The translations under genes and the position numbers were made by a program. 64,000 nt of DNA, from assembly GCF_004000905.1 (NCBI RefSeq), contig NZ_BIMD01000001.1, forward strand, positions 1 through 64,000, in the 5' to 3' direction. The notes under the pieces are model-generated. The model was not told the origin of the DNA. It made no database searches and worked only from the letters and a program-made list of their open reading frames with translations. Origin of the DNA: Paenibacillus humicus NBRC 102415. GTDB lineage: Bacteria > Bacillota > Bacilli > Paenibacillales > Paenibacillaceae. Shown in pieces: positions 52,434 to 61,298 of this stretch (its first letter is position 1; every line of letters begins with the position of its first letter).

Positions 52434-52471
52434 AGCTGGAGCCGGGCGGCGCCGGTCATTAGGCTCCAGCT
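52434..52471 (+). repeat. Perfect 10-bp inverted repeat downstream of nixA-type gene
   Basis: AGCTGGAGCC (52434-52443) and GGCTCCAGCT (52462-52471) with a GC-rich loop. A TACAAT element at 52414 could drive a short plus-strand RNA, but its -35 is poor. The stretch 52380-52561 holds nothing else I can support. Confidence 0.5.
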
Positions 52472-52561
52472 CCTGAACGCCTCTCCGCGCTTGATAGGGC
52501 GGCCGGCAGGAGATGTGCACCAGACGCGGAAGATGGAAACTTTTCGCTGTCCATATTCGTC

Positions 52562-53602
52562 TCAATTTCGGGACGCCTTGGCCTTCGCGTCGGCTATTCT
52601 CCAGGCCAGCCAGGATATTCCCCAGGATAGGGCGAACAAGGCTGCAAGCATATAACCGAGCTCGGAAAATTCCAGTGCGGCGACGGCTTTCATGATCGGA
52701 GACTGCCAATGCAAGTAGCCGTCCAGCATCTGAACGATTTCGACGCCTCCGATGAACAGGGCGCTCGCCACGGAGAGGAACGTTACGGTCAGGTTGTAGC
52801 GAAGATGCCGTACAGGGGACTGCACCGCCCATTTGTAGGCACGCGTCATGAAGATTCCGTCCGCTGTGTCCAGCATGCTCATGCCCGCTGCGAACAGGAT
52901 CGGGAGCGACAGGATGGCGAAGGCGGGCAGCTCGCTCGCAGCCGCCGTAGCCGATAGCGCGAGAAGTCCGATTTCGGTCGCCGTATCGAAGCCGAGTCCG
53001 AACAGGAACCCGAGCGGATAGACATGCCAGCTCTTGCCGACAAAGGCGGTCAGCGGCTTGACGAGCCTGGCGATCCAGCCGCGCGACTCCAGCAGCCGGG
53101 CGAGCTCTTCCCGATGCTCGGCTTCCCGGTATATCCGGCTCAGCTTGAAGAGTTGGATGAGGACGGCCAGATTGGCCAGGCCGATGAGCAGCAGGAAAGT
53201 GCCGGAGACGGTGATGCCGATCCGGCCGCCGATTTCCTGCATGGCCGGCAGGCGCTCCTGCGCCCATTGGAAGGAAAGGGCGACGGCGAGCACCATGAGG
53301 AATACGACGCTGGAATGGCCGAGGGAGAAATAGAAGCCGACGCCCAGAGGACTGCGGCGGAGCTCGACGAGCTTGCGCACCGTATTGTCGATCGCAGCGA
53401 TATGATCCGCATCGAATGCATGCCGGAGTCCGAGCGTATACGCCAGAATTCCGAGTCCCCAGAAGGCGGGATGATGGCTTGCAGCCAGGAACAGGCCGGC
53501 GAGCCCGGCTGCATGCAGAAGCAGGACGACAGCCGCGTATGCGGCCCAGGAACGGTCTTTGCGGACGGATGCGGGCGCGGAGGAGGATAAAGGCATGGAC
53601 AT
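52562..53602 (-). CDS. Nickel/cobalt transporter, NiCoT (HoxN/NixA) family
   Basis: A 346-residue permease with about eight helices. RHAFDADHI (residues 60-68) is the HX4DH metal-binding signature, with GHSSVVFLMV as the second conserved piece and LGFDTATEI(G) in the middle helices. It imports Ni2+ or Co2+, which this strain would need for urease, hydrogenase or B12; none of those is in the window. GAAGGGA lies before the ATG. Its promoter carries a palindrome at the start site. Confidence 0.92.
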   Translation of the reverse strand: MSMPLSSSAPASVRKDRSWAAYAAVVLLLHAAGLAGLFLAASHHPAFWGLGILAYTLGLRHAFDADHIAAIDNTVRKLVELRRSPLGVGFYFSLGHSSVVFLMVLAVALSFQWAQERLPAMQEIGGRIGITVSGTFLLLIGLANLAVLIQLFKLSRIYREAEHREELARLLESRGWIARLVKPLTAFVGKSWHVYPLGFLFGLGFDTATEIGLLALSATAAASELPAFAILSLPILFAAGMSMLDTADGIFMTRAYKWAVQSPVRHLRYNLTVTFLSVASALFIGGVEIVQMLDGYLHWQSPIMKAVAALEFSELGYMLAALFALSWGISWLAWRIADAKAKASRN

Positions 53603-53656
53603 GTCAGGTTACATCCCTTCGAGGCGGGTTTCACAGCGGATGGACGCTGCGCATCG

Positions 53657-53669
53657 CTAAAAGTTTTAG
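53657..53669 (-). promoter_or_regulatory. Operator-like palindrome at the NiCoT transcription start
   Basis: CTAAAAGTTTTAG, a perfect 13-bp palindrome centred on the predicted +1 of the minus-strand promoter at 53672-53700. This is where a metal-responsive repressor would be expected, though the sequence is not the NikR consensus. Confidence 0.5.
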
Positions 53670-53671
53670 AA

Positions 53672-53700
53672 AATGTACCATCCTATTTCGAAGCGGTCAA
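53672..53700 (-). promoter_or_regulatory. Sigma-A promoter of the NiCoT gene
   Basis: On the minus strand TTGACC (53700-53695), 17-bp spacer, TACATT (53677-53672). Confidence 0.72.
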
Positions 53701-53777
53701 TAATGATGTCAGCTTTTATTTCATGAATGGATACGGTCGTTCAATTATTTCATGCTTGGTCATAGAAGGAGCGCGAG

Positions 53778-54242
53778 ATGGAACATCTTTTCACACTTCA
53801 AGCCGAATGGCAGGGGGGAAGAGGAGGAGAGGGGACGATTGCAGCCGGAGGGCTGAATGCGGCTGTCTCCATTCCCTCCGTCATGGACGGTCCGGGCATC
53901 GGAACGAATCCGGACGAGATGCTGCTCGGAGCGGCATCGACCTGTTATCTCATCACGCTCGCCGCCATGCTGGAGCGTTCCGGCATCGAGCCGGAGAGGC
54001 TGTCCCTGCGGTCCGAAGCGGTCGTCGATACGACAAGCGGCGTGTATACGTATGTGTCGATCACGCATAAGCCTGATATCCTGCTGCCTGCTTCCGCTTC
54101 TGTCCGCCAGGCGGATACGGCGGGGAAGCTGGCGGAGAAGGCCGAGCGGACGTGCATGATATCCAAGGCCTTGCGGGGAAATGTCGCCGTGTCGGCTGTT
54201 CCTGAAATCGCGATCGGGCAAGAGAAAGGAGGCAAGCCATGA
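53778..54242 (+). CDS. OsmC family protein
   Basis: A 154-residue OsmC-fold protein of the SACOL1771-like group. AAGGAG sits 9 bases before the ATG. The two redox cysteines fall in GAASTCYLITLA and AERTCMISKALRGN. Members detoxify organic peroxides. It overlaps the penicillin-binding protein gene by ATGA and so is co-translated with it. Confidence 0.88.
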   Translation: MEHLFTLQAEWQGGRGGEGTIAAGGLNAAVSIPSVMDGPGIGTNPDEMLLGAASTCYLITLAAMLERSGIEPERLSLRSEAVVDTTSGVYTYVSITHKPDILLPASASVRQADTAGKLAEKAERTCMISKALRGNVAVSAVPEIAIGQEKGGKP

Positions 54243-56272
54243 AGGGCGCCAACGGCAAGCCTCCGCAAATCGTCGGCAGGGATGAAGAGAAGGACTATGT
54301 CATCCGCAGGCAGTTCATGTTTCGGCTCAATGCGTTCTTTTTTGCCGCTTTCGTGCTGTTCGGCATCCTGATCGTGCGGCTGGCGGTGCTGCAGTTCGTA
54401 GAGGGACCGACGCTGAAGGCGCAGCGGGAATGGCAGGGCACGAGCAAGGTGGCCATTCCTCCGTTTCGGGGGGACATCCTCGATTCCGACAAGAAGCCGA
54501 TCGCCTTCTCGACGTCGACCCAGACGCTTACGTATACCGTCCAGGACGAGCGCAAGCCGGAGATCGCCATCGAGATGAGCAAGAAGCTGGCCGAGGTGTT
54601 CGCGAGGCTCACCGACAAGGATGATCCCGAAGGCAAGCTCACCGCGGAGGAAATCCAGAAGAAGATGGACCTCAACTTCCGGACGAACACGATTTCCGTG
54701 CCGCGCAAGATCAAGTCGGACCTCAACAATAAGGAAATCGCTTATTTCCTGGAGAACAAGGAGCAGTTCAAGGGCGTCGACATCGTCGAGGAGAACGTGC
54801 GGAACTATGACTCCGACAAAGTCGCGGTGCAGCTCGTCGGCTACTTGCGCAGCTACCGCACCGCCCCCGAGACGCTGACCAAGTATAACGCGATCAAGGA
54901 AATAACGGATCCGACGGAGAAATACTCGCCGGAGGAAACGGTCGGTTACGACGGGCTTGAGTACTTGTACCAGGAGCAGCTGCGCGGCAAAAACGGAGTC
55001 AAGACGTTCCCGGTCGACCGCCTGCAGCGGATCATCGGTCCGCCGGAAGTCGAGGCGCCGACCCGCGGCAACGATCTCGTGCTCACGATCAACCGCTCCG
55101 TGCAGCTGACGGCGCAGAAAGCGATGACGGAGCAGATCGACAAGCTGCGCCATTCGACGACGAAGCCGGAGAACGCCGGCAACAAGGCGAAGATCGGCTT
55201 TGCCGTGGCGATGGAGGTCGATACCGGCAAAGTTGTCGCCATGGCCAGCATGCCGGACTACGATCCGAACCAGTGGAAGGACGGCACGCCTTCCAAGGAA
55301 GAGCTGTTCTACTTTACGAGGAACGGCACGATCCGCTCTGTATCGCCTCCGTATGCGACGGACAAGGAGCAGACGAAGCATACTCCTTCTCTCGTCTACC
55401 TCGGTTCGACGCAGAAGCCGCTCTCCATTCTGATCGGTTTGAATGAGGGCTTGTTCTCGGCCACGGAGGAATACCATGATGTCGGCTACTACAAATTCGG
55501 TTCCACAGGCTCCGAGAGGACGATCCGGAATGCGAGCAACAAAGCGAACGGATACATCAACGCTTCCGAAGCGATCGCCCATTCCTCCAATGCGTTCATG
55601 TCCGCCATGGTCGGCGAGCGGCTGCTGAAAAAATACGGCAAGGATGCTGTCGGCGTATGGGATAAATACATGAAGGAATTCGGCCTCGGCGTTTCGACGG
55701 AAAGCGGGCTGCTCGGCGAGCAGAAGGGCGTGGAGGACTATACGCATGATGCGAAGGAGTCCAGCAATATTTCCGCGCTTGTCGGATCCTCCTTCGGGCA
55801 GCTCGGCAAATATACGACGCTGCAGCTGGCCCAGTACGCTTCCATGCTCGCCAACAAAGGCAAGCGCATGAAGCCTCAATTCGTGAACGAAATTCTCGAT
55901 CCGTCAGGCAACGTCGTCCAATCGTATAAGCCCGAGGTGCTTAACCAGGTCACCTTCCCGGATTCCTATTGGAACACGATCTACAAAGGAATGGCCAAAG
56001 TAAGCGTGCAAGGCTTCGAAGGGGTCAGCTATTCTTTCCTGCGGAAGACAGGAACATCGCAGCAGACCGTTGCGGGCGGCGTGAAGGTGGAAAATTCCGT
56101 ATTCATCGCCTTCGCTCCGGCAGACAAGCCGAAGCTGGCCGTCGCGATTGTCATTCCCGAGGGCGGTTACGGCGGCTGGGGAGCCGCGCCGGTCGCCCGT
56201 CAAATCTTCGACGCCTACGACCAGGCGGTCGGGCTTAACGGCGTACCGAAAAAAGCATCAACCCATCCTTGA
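54239..56272 (+). CDS. Class B penicillin-binding protein (PBP2/PbpA-like transpeptidase)
   Basis: A 677-residue peptidoglycan transpeptidase with one N-terminal membrane anchor (about 28-52). The dimerisation domain has PPFRGDILDSDKKPIAFSTS, then the transpeptidase: SxxK motif STQK (Ser390), SxN motif SSN (449-451) and KTGTS (603-607). The insert with PVDRLQRIIGPPEVEAP follows class B proteins of the elongation machinery. Its start overlaps osmC, an unusual pairing. Length is normal. Confidence 0.93.
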   Translation: MKGANGKPPQIVGRDEEKDYVIRRQFMFRLNAFFFAAFVLFGILIVRLAVLQFVEGPTLKAQREWQGTSKVAIPPFRGDILDSDKKPIAFSTSTQTLTYTVQDERKPEIAIEMSKKLAEVFARLTDKDDPEGKLTAEEIQKKMDLNFRTNTISVPRKIKSDLNNKEIAYFLENKEQFKGVDIVEENVRNYDSDKVAVQLVGYLRSYRTAPETLTKYNAIKEITDPTEKYSPEETVGYDGLEYLYQEQLRGKNGVKTFPVDRLQRIIGPPEVEAPTRGNDLVLTINRSVQLTAQKAMTEQIDKLRHSTTKPENAGNKAKIGFAVAMEVDTGKVVAMASMPDYDPNQWKDGTPSKEELFYFTRNGTIRSVSPPYATDKEQTKHTPSLVYLGSTQKPLSILIGLNEGLFSATEEYHDVGYYKFGSTGSERTIRNASNKANGYINASEAIAHSSNAFMSAMVGERLLKKYGKDAVGVWDKYMKEFGLGVSTESGLLGEQKGVEDYTHDAKESSNISALVGSSFGQLGKYTTLQLAQYASMLANKGKRMKPQFVNEILDPSGNVVQSYKPEVLNQVTFPDSYWNTIYKGMAKVSVQGFEGVSYSFLRKTGTSQQTVAGGVKVENSVFIAFAPADKPKLAVAIVIPEGGYGGWGAAPVARQIFDAYDQAVGLNGVPKKASTHP

Positions 56273-56313
56273 CCGGGCATGCTGATGGAAAAGGCCATGA
56301 AGGAGCTTGACCC

Positions 56314-56628
56314 ATGTCAATGGAGACCGGAACGGCGAAGGGCCGCTGCGAGCTGTGCGGGAGATCCGGAGTCAGCTTGACCGAGCATCATCTTACGCCG
56401 CGGGAGCAGGGCGGGACATTTAAAGGCACAGCTCTTCTCTGCCCTCCCTGCCATCGCCAGATCCACGCGCTTTACACCAATGCAGACCTCGTGCTGCGCG
56501 AGCTGACGACACTCGACGCTTTGCGGGCGGACGAAGCGATCGCCGCTTTTATCCGTTACATCCGCAAGCAGCCGCCATCTACCATGCCCAAGCTCCGCAA
56601 ATCAGTCCGCGTGCGCAATGATCATTGA
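56314..56628 (+). CDS. Small HNH-type zinc protein (YisB-like)
   Basis: A 104-residue protein. CELCGRSGVSLTEHHLTPREQGG, then LLCPPCHRQIHALYTNADL, a C2-C2 and HH...H arrangement of the YisB/HNH class; such proteins may nick DNA or only bind it. AAGGAG precedes the ATG. A terminator follows. Confidence 0.8.
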   Translation: MSMETGTAKGRCELCGRSGVSLTEHHLTPREQGGTFKGTALLCPPCHRQIHALYTNADLVLRELTTLDALRADEAIAAFIRYIRKQPPSTMPKLRKSVRVRNDH

Positions 56629-56636
56629 GACGGAAC

Positions 56637-56664
56637 AAAAACCGCCATTTCGGCGGTTTTTGTT
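56637..56664 (+). terminator. Rho-independent terminator
   Basis: AAAAACCGCC / GGCGGTTTTT stem with a five-base loop, then GTTTTT. Confidence 0.9.
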
Positions 56665-56809
56665 TTTGGCTATGTTAAACTCAAATGTTGATTTTTGAGC
56701 ATAAGAAAACCGCATTGAATGAAGGCGGTTCATTGAGCTATCGTTGTCCGTTAGCTCAATTTCAACCAGGATATGGGTTCATCATGGAAACCTTTTCAAT
56801 TTCCCCTGC

Positions 56810-57325
56810 TCATTTTGTTCGCTCAACAGAATACAGAAAAAATTCCATATCTATATTCCTAAAATTCTTAGTATCTTTATCAATAATATTCATACCGTTT
56901 CGAACCGCAACTTTTTGAGCGGCTATATTTGTGTCCCTAATAATAGAATAAACCCTAATTGCATTAAGAACTGAAAAAGCGTATTCCTTGCAAGCAATTG
57001 CCGCTTCTGCTGCGTAACCTTTGTGCCAATATGCTTTTTGAAACAAAAATCCTATTTCCAAAATTTCTTTTTCTCTCCAGCCTTGCATTGTCAAACCACA
57101 TTGACCAATCATTTCGTTTGTTTCTTTTAATACAACAGCCCAAAGTCCAAAACCATATTCTTCATATCTTTTAAGATGTCTGTTAAGCCAATTTTGTGCT
57201 TCTTCTAAGTTGAATTCTCTTCCATAAGCAGCACGCATTACTTCCTCATCACACAATATTCCGCACAATGCATCATAATCGGACTGCACCATTTCTCTAA
57301 TTATAAGACGTTTTGTTTCGATCAA
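56810..57325 (-). CDS. GNAT family N-acetyltransferase in the AT-rich island
   Basis: A 171-residue RimJ/RimL-type acetyltransferase. TKRLIIREMVQSDYDAL start, then a conserved acetyl-CoA region KGYAAEAAIACKEYAF and AVRNGMNIIDKD end. Its codons favour A and T, unlike all neighbours, so it was acquired, most likely as a passenger of the element. It stays intact while the transposase is broken. Confidence 0.85.
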   Translation of the reverse strand: MIETKRLIIREMVQSDYDALCGILCDEEVMRAAYGREFNLEEAQNWLNRHLKRYEEYGFGLWAVVLKETNEMIGQCGLTMQGWREKEILEIGFLFQKAYWHKGYAAEAAIACKEYAFSVLNAIRVYSIIRDTNIAAQKVAVRNGMNIIDKDTKNFRNIDMEFFLYSVERTK

Positions 57326-57386
57326 AACTCTCCCACCTTTCTATTGCATCAATAACCTTCCAAAATTTCTTATCCTGCCAGTTAAC

Positions 57387-57808
57387 TTAACAGGAGTAAG
57401 CAGACAGCCGAAGCTTTTTATTCGTGTCGTCAACAGTGAACAAGCACGATTTGAACAACATATTCTTCTTTTTCGATGAGGTATTCTCATATTCCTTGCT
57501 GTCTATATAACGGAACCATGTCAAAGAGTGCTGCAAATATTTGGTTGCAACGCCATTGAAGCGGTCCATCCATTTTTCATGCGGCTGTGGTAGCTGTTCA
57601 CGTTTTAGATATGGTAAACGCCCTTAACGCGCTGTTTTCCATCGGATTTGAATCGGTAATGAGCCGAACCTTTTGAATTCGCATAAGAGCTAAACGCCCT
57701 CCACGAATCCGTGCAAAGCACGTTTGAGTCGGATAAATGCTCGCCGATCGCTTCATCCAACTTCGTTGTTTTGATACAACCACGCCCAAGAAAACCAGAG
57801 TAGGCCAT
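57387..57808 (-). pseudogene. Broken IS1595-family (ISXO2-like) transposase, C-terminal part
   Basis: The minus strand encodes KTTKLDEAIGEHLSDSNVLCTDSW (about 57780-57700), then FKSDGKQRVKGVYHI, and after a break YHSRMK, KWMDRFNGVATKYLQHSLTWFRY and an ending LRLSAYSC at 57387. The break is a CAA to TAA stop after YHI (near 57603) plus loss of one A in a run near 57572. The N-terminal half is absent; no intact frame remains. Confidence 0.85.
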
Positions 57809-57886
57809 CTTCTGACGGTCACGCTCTCAAATGAGCCCGTTGGCAGCAGGGCTTGGAGCCCGTTCATGCGAAGCATTCCTGCGTTA

Positions 57887-57895
57887 TGATATACT
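57887..57895 (+). promoter_or_regulatory. Extended -10 promoter of the LtaS-family gene
   Basis: TGATATACT (TGn plus TATACT), about 45 bp before the start codon and just outside the mobile element remnant; the -35 is poor. Confidence 0.5.
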
Positions 57896-57940
57896 GATAC
57901 GGTGAAAATGGCAGGATGCCACCAGGAAGAAGGATTCGAT

Positions 57941-59821
57941 ATGTTGAAATCTGTTGGAGCCGGCTCCCGTTCGCAAGGCCGCAATCTTTTCTATTATTTG
58001 TTCGTTCTGATGCTGGCCAAGCTGGAGTGGATGCGGTACAACCTGTTCGGCGGATTGGAGCCGCTTGCCGTAGTCGCCGACTTTGCATCCCTGCTCGTGC
58101 TGGCGGGGCTGCTGGAGCTTCTGACCCCGCGCCGCGGCAAAGGACCCGCCTACTGGGGGTTCAATCTCGTTTATTCTCTCGTCTTGTTTGCGATCACGTT
58201 GTATTTCAGCCATTTCGGCTCTGTGGCGACCTATACCGCTCTCGGAAACCTCAACCAGGTCTATGGGATCCGGGAGAGCGTGGACGCGACCATCCAACCG
58301 ATGGACTACATCTACTTCGCGGACGTCGTCCTGATTGCCGTGATATGGATGCTGCGCCGGACGCGCGGACGGAAAATCGAGGGACGCCAAGGACTATGGA
58401 AGCCGGCTGCGGCCCTGCTTACGGTTGCCGGACTCGCCGGCAGCTTCTGGTTCATCCGCGATGCGGAGGCGACCCAGAGCGAGCTGGCGCAGGCCGAGAG
58501 CGTCGGCGTCTTCAATTATCAGGTCGTCAGCGCGATCAAGATCCGCGAGGAGAACAAGGAGATTGCGTCCGGCGATATCGGCAAGACAATTCAGAAGATC
58601 GAGGAGCTGCAGGCTTCGTATCCGTACCGCAAGGACGAATCGGCGCCGCTTCAGGAGTTCGGAGCCGCCAAGGGGACGAATCTGGTCATCATCCAGATGG
58701 AGGCGTTCCAGAATTTCCCGATCCATCTGAAGCTGCAAGGCCAGGAACTGACCCCGAACCTGAACAAGCTCGCGAACGAGGGATACTATTTTCCTCATTT
58801 CTTCCAGCAGATCGGCCAGGGGAATACGTCGGATGCGGAATTCATGACGAACACGTCCATCTACCCGACCGGGACGATCGCCATGTCCACCGGCTACGGC
58901 AACCGCAAGCTTCCGAGCCTGCCGAGACTTCTTCAAGGCGAAGGATACGAGGCGAATACGTTCCATATCAACAATGTGGGCTTCTGGGATCGGAACAAGC
59001 TGTACCCGGCGCTCAACTTCGACAAGTATTATGACAAGCCGTTCTACAACAACGACCATTTCAACAGCTTCGGCGCATCGGATGAGGAGCTGTACCGGGT
59101 CGCCGCAGGGAAAATGGCGGAGCTCAGCGGAAAAGGGAAGCCGTTTTACGCCCATCTGATCACGACATCGAGCCATTTTCCGTTCCAAATCCCGAAGGAC
59201 AAGCAGACTCTGATCGAAGATGAATCCCTGGCCGGCTCGCAGCTCGGCGATTACCTGCAGGCGATCCATTACACGGACGATGCCGTCGGGATGCTGGTGG
59301 ACAGGCTGAAGGCCGAGGGGTTATGGGAGAACACGACTCTCGTCATTTACGGCGATCATTTCGGCTTGCAGCCTCAGAGCAACGATCCGGCGTTCATCCA
59401 GCAGGAGCTCGGAATTCCTTATCACAATCAGATTTCCCGGTTCAACATTCCGCTCATCATCCGAGTTCCCGGCCAGCAGGGCAAGGTCGTCGAAGGAATC
59501 GGAGGGCAGCTCGACATTCTTCCGACCGTCGCCAACCTGATGGGAATCTCGCTGAAAAAAGAAGGCTTCACTGCATTCGGACGCGACTTGCTGAATACCG
59601 ACCGCAATATTCTCGGAGAACGTTATTACTTGCCGTCGGGCTCGTTCATCAACGAAGAGATCCTGTTCGTGCCGGGCAAAGGATTCGAGGACGGGAAGGC
59701 GGTCTCCTTGAAGACGCTGCAGCCGGTCGCCGACTTCTCCAAGTACCGGAGCGATTACGATTACACGATCAAGCTGCTCGGGCTGTCGGATGCGTATGTG
59801 AAGCTTCTGCCCAAGCGGTAG
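57941..59821 (+). CDS. LtaS-family phosphoglycerol transferase / alkaline-phosphatase-superfamily protein
   Basis: A 626-residue protein with five N-terminal membrane helices (to about residue 170) and a large extracellular sulfatase-type domain. Catalytic Thr296 in QGNTSDAEF, metal ligands at QMEAFQ (Glu254) and GDHFG. Makes polyglycerol-phosphate or transfers phosphoglycerol to a glycolipid in the envelope. AAGAAGG lies 7 bases before ATG 57941, so upstream in-frame ATGs are not used. Confidence 0.93.
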   Translation: MLKSVGAGSRSQGRNLFYYLFVLMLAKLEWMRYNLFGGLEPLAVVADFASLLVLAGLLELLTPRRGKGPAYWGFNLVYSLVLFAITLYFSHFGSVATYTALGNLNQVYGIRESVDATIQPMDYIYFADVVLIAVIWMLRRTRGRKIEGRQGLWKPAAALLTVAGLAGSFWFIRDAEATQSELAQAESVGVFNYQVVSAIKIREENKEIASGDIGKTIQKIEELQASYPYRKDESAPLQEFGAAKGTNLVIIQMEAFQNFPIHLKLQGQELTPNLNKLANEGYYFPHFFQQIGQGNTSDAEFMTNTSIYPTGTIAMSTGYGNRKLPSLPRLLQGEGYEANTFHINNVGFWDRNKLYPALNFDKYYDKPFYNNDHFNSFGASDEELYRVAAGKMAELSGKGKPFYAHLITTSSHFPFQIPKDKQTLIEDESLAGSQLGDYLQAIHYTDDAVGMLVDRLKAEGLWENTTLVIYGDHFGLQPQSNDPAFIQQELGIPYHNQISRFNIPLIIRVPGQQGKVVEGIGGQLDILPTVANLMGISLKKEGFTAFGRDLLNTDRNILGERYYLPSGSFINEEILFVPGKGFEDGKAVSLKTLQPVADFSKYRSDYDYTIKLLGLSDAYVKLLPKR

Positions 59822-59963
59822 CTGCTGTGACCGGAGAGGCGGCCGATAGCAGGCATGACGAAGAGCATGAAGGACAGGAAGAACTTGAAGGACATGATGA
59901 GATGAAACTGACGAAGACTTGAGGAACAAACCAAACATGAAGGCAGAAGGGATTGGTTGAATT

Positions 59964-61028
59964 ATGGACCCATTGTATGTATTCGTCGGCTCCTATGCGG
60001 AACCGGATGGAAGCGGCTTGTATGCCTACCGCTGGAATGAAGACGAGCTCAGCCTGGATCTGCTGGCGGAGGCGGACGGGCTCAAAAATCCGACCTTCCT
60101 GAACATCGATCCGGCCGGACGTTTTGTGTACGCCATTTCCGAGGGAAAATCGCCGGAAGGAGGCAAAACGGGCGCCGCCGTCTCGTTCCGTTTCGATCCG
60201 CTGGACAATTCTCTGGAAAGGCTGAGCGAAGCGGCTACTACGGATGGCCCGACCTGCCATATCCAGCGGGATCCGGACAGCCGCCATCTCGTCGTCGTCA
60301 GCTATCATGGCGGCATGGTGGGCTTGATGGAGCTGGACGCAGACGGGAAGATCGGTCCGAGGCTGGACCAGCAGCAGCATGAGGGCCATAGCGTGAACGA
60401 GGAACGGCAGGACCGCCCGCATCCGCATTCCTCGCAGTTCAGCCCCGATGGCCGGTATGTGTTCGTCCAGGATCTTGGCCTTGATCTGATCCGTACCTAT
60501 GCCGTTGAAGAAGGCGCCCTGAAGCCAGTGCGGGACAATGACATCCATGCGGGAGCCGGACCCCGGCATTTGGCGTTCCATCCGGACGGCCATATCGCAT
60601 ATGTCATCAACGAAGTGGATTCAACGGTCAGCGTGCTGGAGTATGATGCGGAAACAGGAGGCTTGACGGAGCTTCATTATCTTCCGACGCTGCCGGAGGG
60701 CTACGAAGGGGAGAACACCTGCGCCGAGATTGCCGTCTCCAGCGATGGACGCTTTGTCTACGGCTCGAACCGGGGACATGACAGCATCGTCGTTTATGAG
60801 GGATCGGATGAGGGCCGTCGGCTGGAGCCGGTTCAGCATATCCATACCGAGGGAGAGCATCCAAGGCATTTCGCCTTGACGCCGGATGGGAACTGGCTGT
60901 TCGCTGCGAATAAAGATACGAACAACATCGCTCTCTTCCGTGTCGACCGCCAATCCGGCAAGCTTCAGTATACAGACCGTAGCTTTGAAGTCTCGCAGCC
61001 GGTCTGCGTCATGCCTTTCAACCTATAG
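59964..61028 (+). CDS. Lactonase family beta-propeller (6-phosphogluconolactonase-like)
   Basis: A 354-residue seven-bladed propeller of the YkgB/Pgl type. DPLYVFVGSYAEPDGSGLYAYR start, conserved HPHSSQFSPDGRYVFVQDLGLD and GPRHLAFHPDGHIAYVINE, then HPRHFALTPDGNWLFAANKDTN. Would hydrolyse 6-phosphogluconolactone or a related lactone. Starts ATG 59964 after AGAAGGG; single gene with terminator. Confidence 0.9.
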   Translation: MDPLYVFVGSYAEPDGSGLYAYRWNEDELSLDLLAEADGLKNPTFLNIDPAGRFVYAISEGKSPEGGKTGAAVSFRFDPLDNSLERLSEAATTDGPTCHIQRDPDSRHLVVVSYHGGMVGLMELDADGKIGPRLDQQQHEGHSVNEERQDRPHPHSSQFSPDGRYVFVQDLGLDLIRTYAVEEGALKPVRDNDIHAGAGPRHLAFHPDGHIAYVINEVDSTVSVLEYDAETGGLTELHYLPTLPEGYEGENTCAEIAVSSDGRFVYGSNRGHDSIVVYEGSDEGRRLEPVQHIHTEGEHPRHFALTPDGNWLFAANKDTNNIALFRVDRQSGKLQYTDRSFEVSQPVCVMPFNL

Positions 61029-61041
61029 GCCTTCGCGAGCG

Positions 61042-61076
61042 ACAGGCAAGCAGTGGACTGCTTGCCTGTTTTTTTG
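61042..61076 (+). terminator. Rho-independent terminator after the lactonase gene
   Basis: ACAGGCAAGCAG / CTGCTTGCCTGT arms, then seven T. Confidence 0.93.
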
Positions 61077-61166
61077 TTGCGAAGATAAGGGAAAGGCGGC
61101 ATGCGGTGCATCCGGCAAAAGCGTTGGGATCGCGGCGAGGATGGGACTGATAATGGAGAGGGAGAG

Positions 61167-61298
61167 ATGGACATCGGGAATCTCGTGTTCCTGTCGAAAA
61201 TTAAATTTATTAAAATGATTGAAAACAGCAGGAAATTGATTGATAAAATCGAAATAATAAAATTAGTGAATATAATGTATCGAAAAGAGGCCATTTAA
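61167..61298 (+). CDS. Small Ile/Lys-rich protein, coupled to the next small gene
   Basis: A 43-residue protein from ATG 61167 directly after GGAGAGGGAGAG. Mostly Ile, Lys and Asn (IGNLVFLSKIKFIKMIENSRKLI), AT-rich coding unlike its surroundings. Its TAA overlaps the next start as TAATG. Could be a complete tiny gene or the 3' remnant of a larger acquired gene. No family recognised. Confidence 0.45.
   Translation: MDIGNLVFLSKIKFIKMIENSRKLIDKIEIIKLVNIMYRKEAI

Larger units (their letters stand above)
56727..57837. mobile_element. AT-rich mobile element remnant, IS1595/ISXO2-like
   Basis: A sharply AT-rich island in a GC-rich genome, containing a GNAT gene and a broken transposase, both on the minus strand. 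Weak candidate ends: GGTTCATTGAG at 56727 and, on the minus strand, GGCTCATTTGAG at 57837, with similar following bases. I find no target duplication, so limits are approximate. Confidence 0.5.

Noticed and set aside
56727-57837. Clear terminal repeats and target duplication of the mobile element
   Set aside because: The end similarity is imperfect and the flanking 8-mers differ, so ends are given only as approximate.
59822-59963. Imperfect GAAGGACA repeats and a 16-codon frame after the LtaS-family gene
   Set aside because: No ribosome binding site, and the repeats are too short and degenerate to be meaningful.
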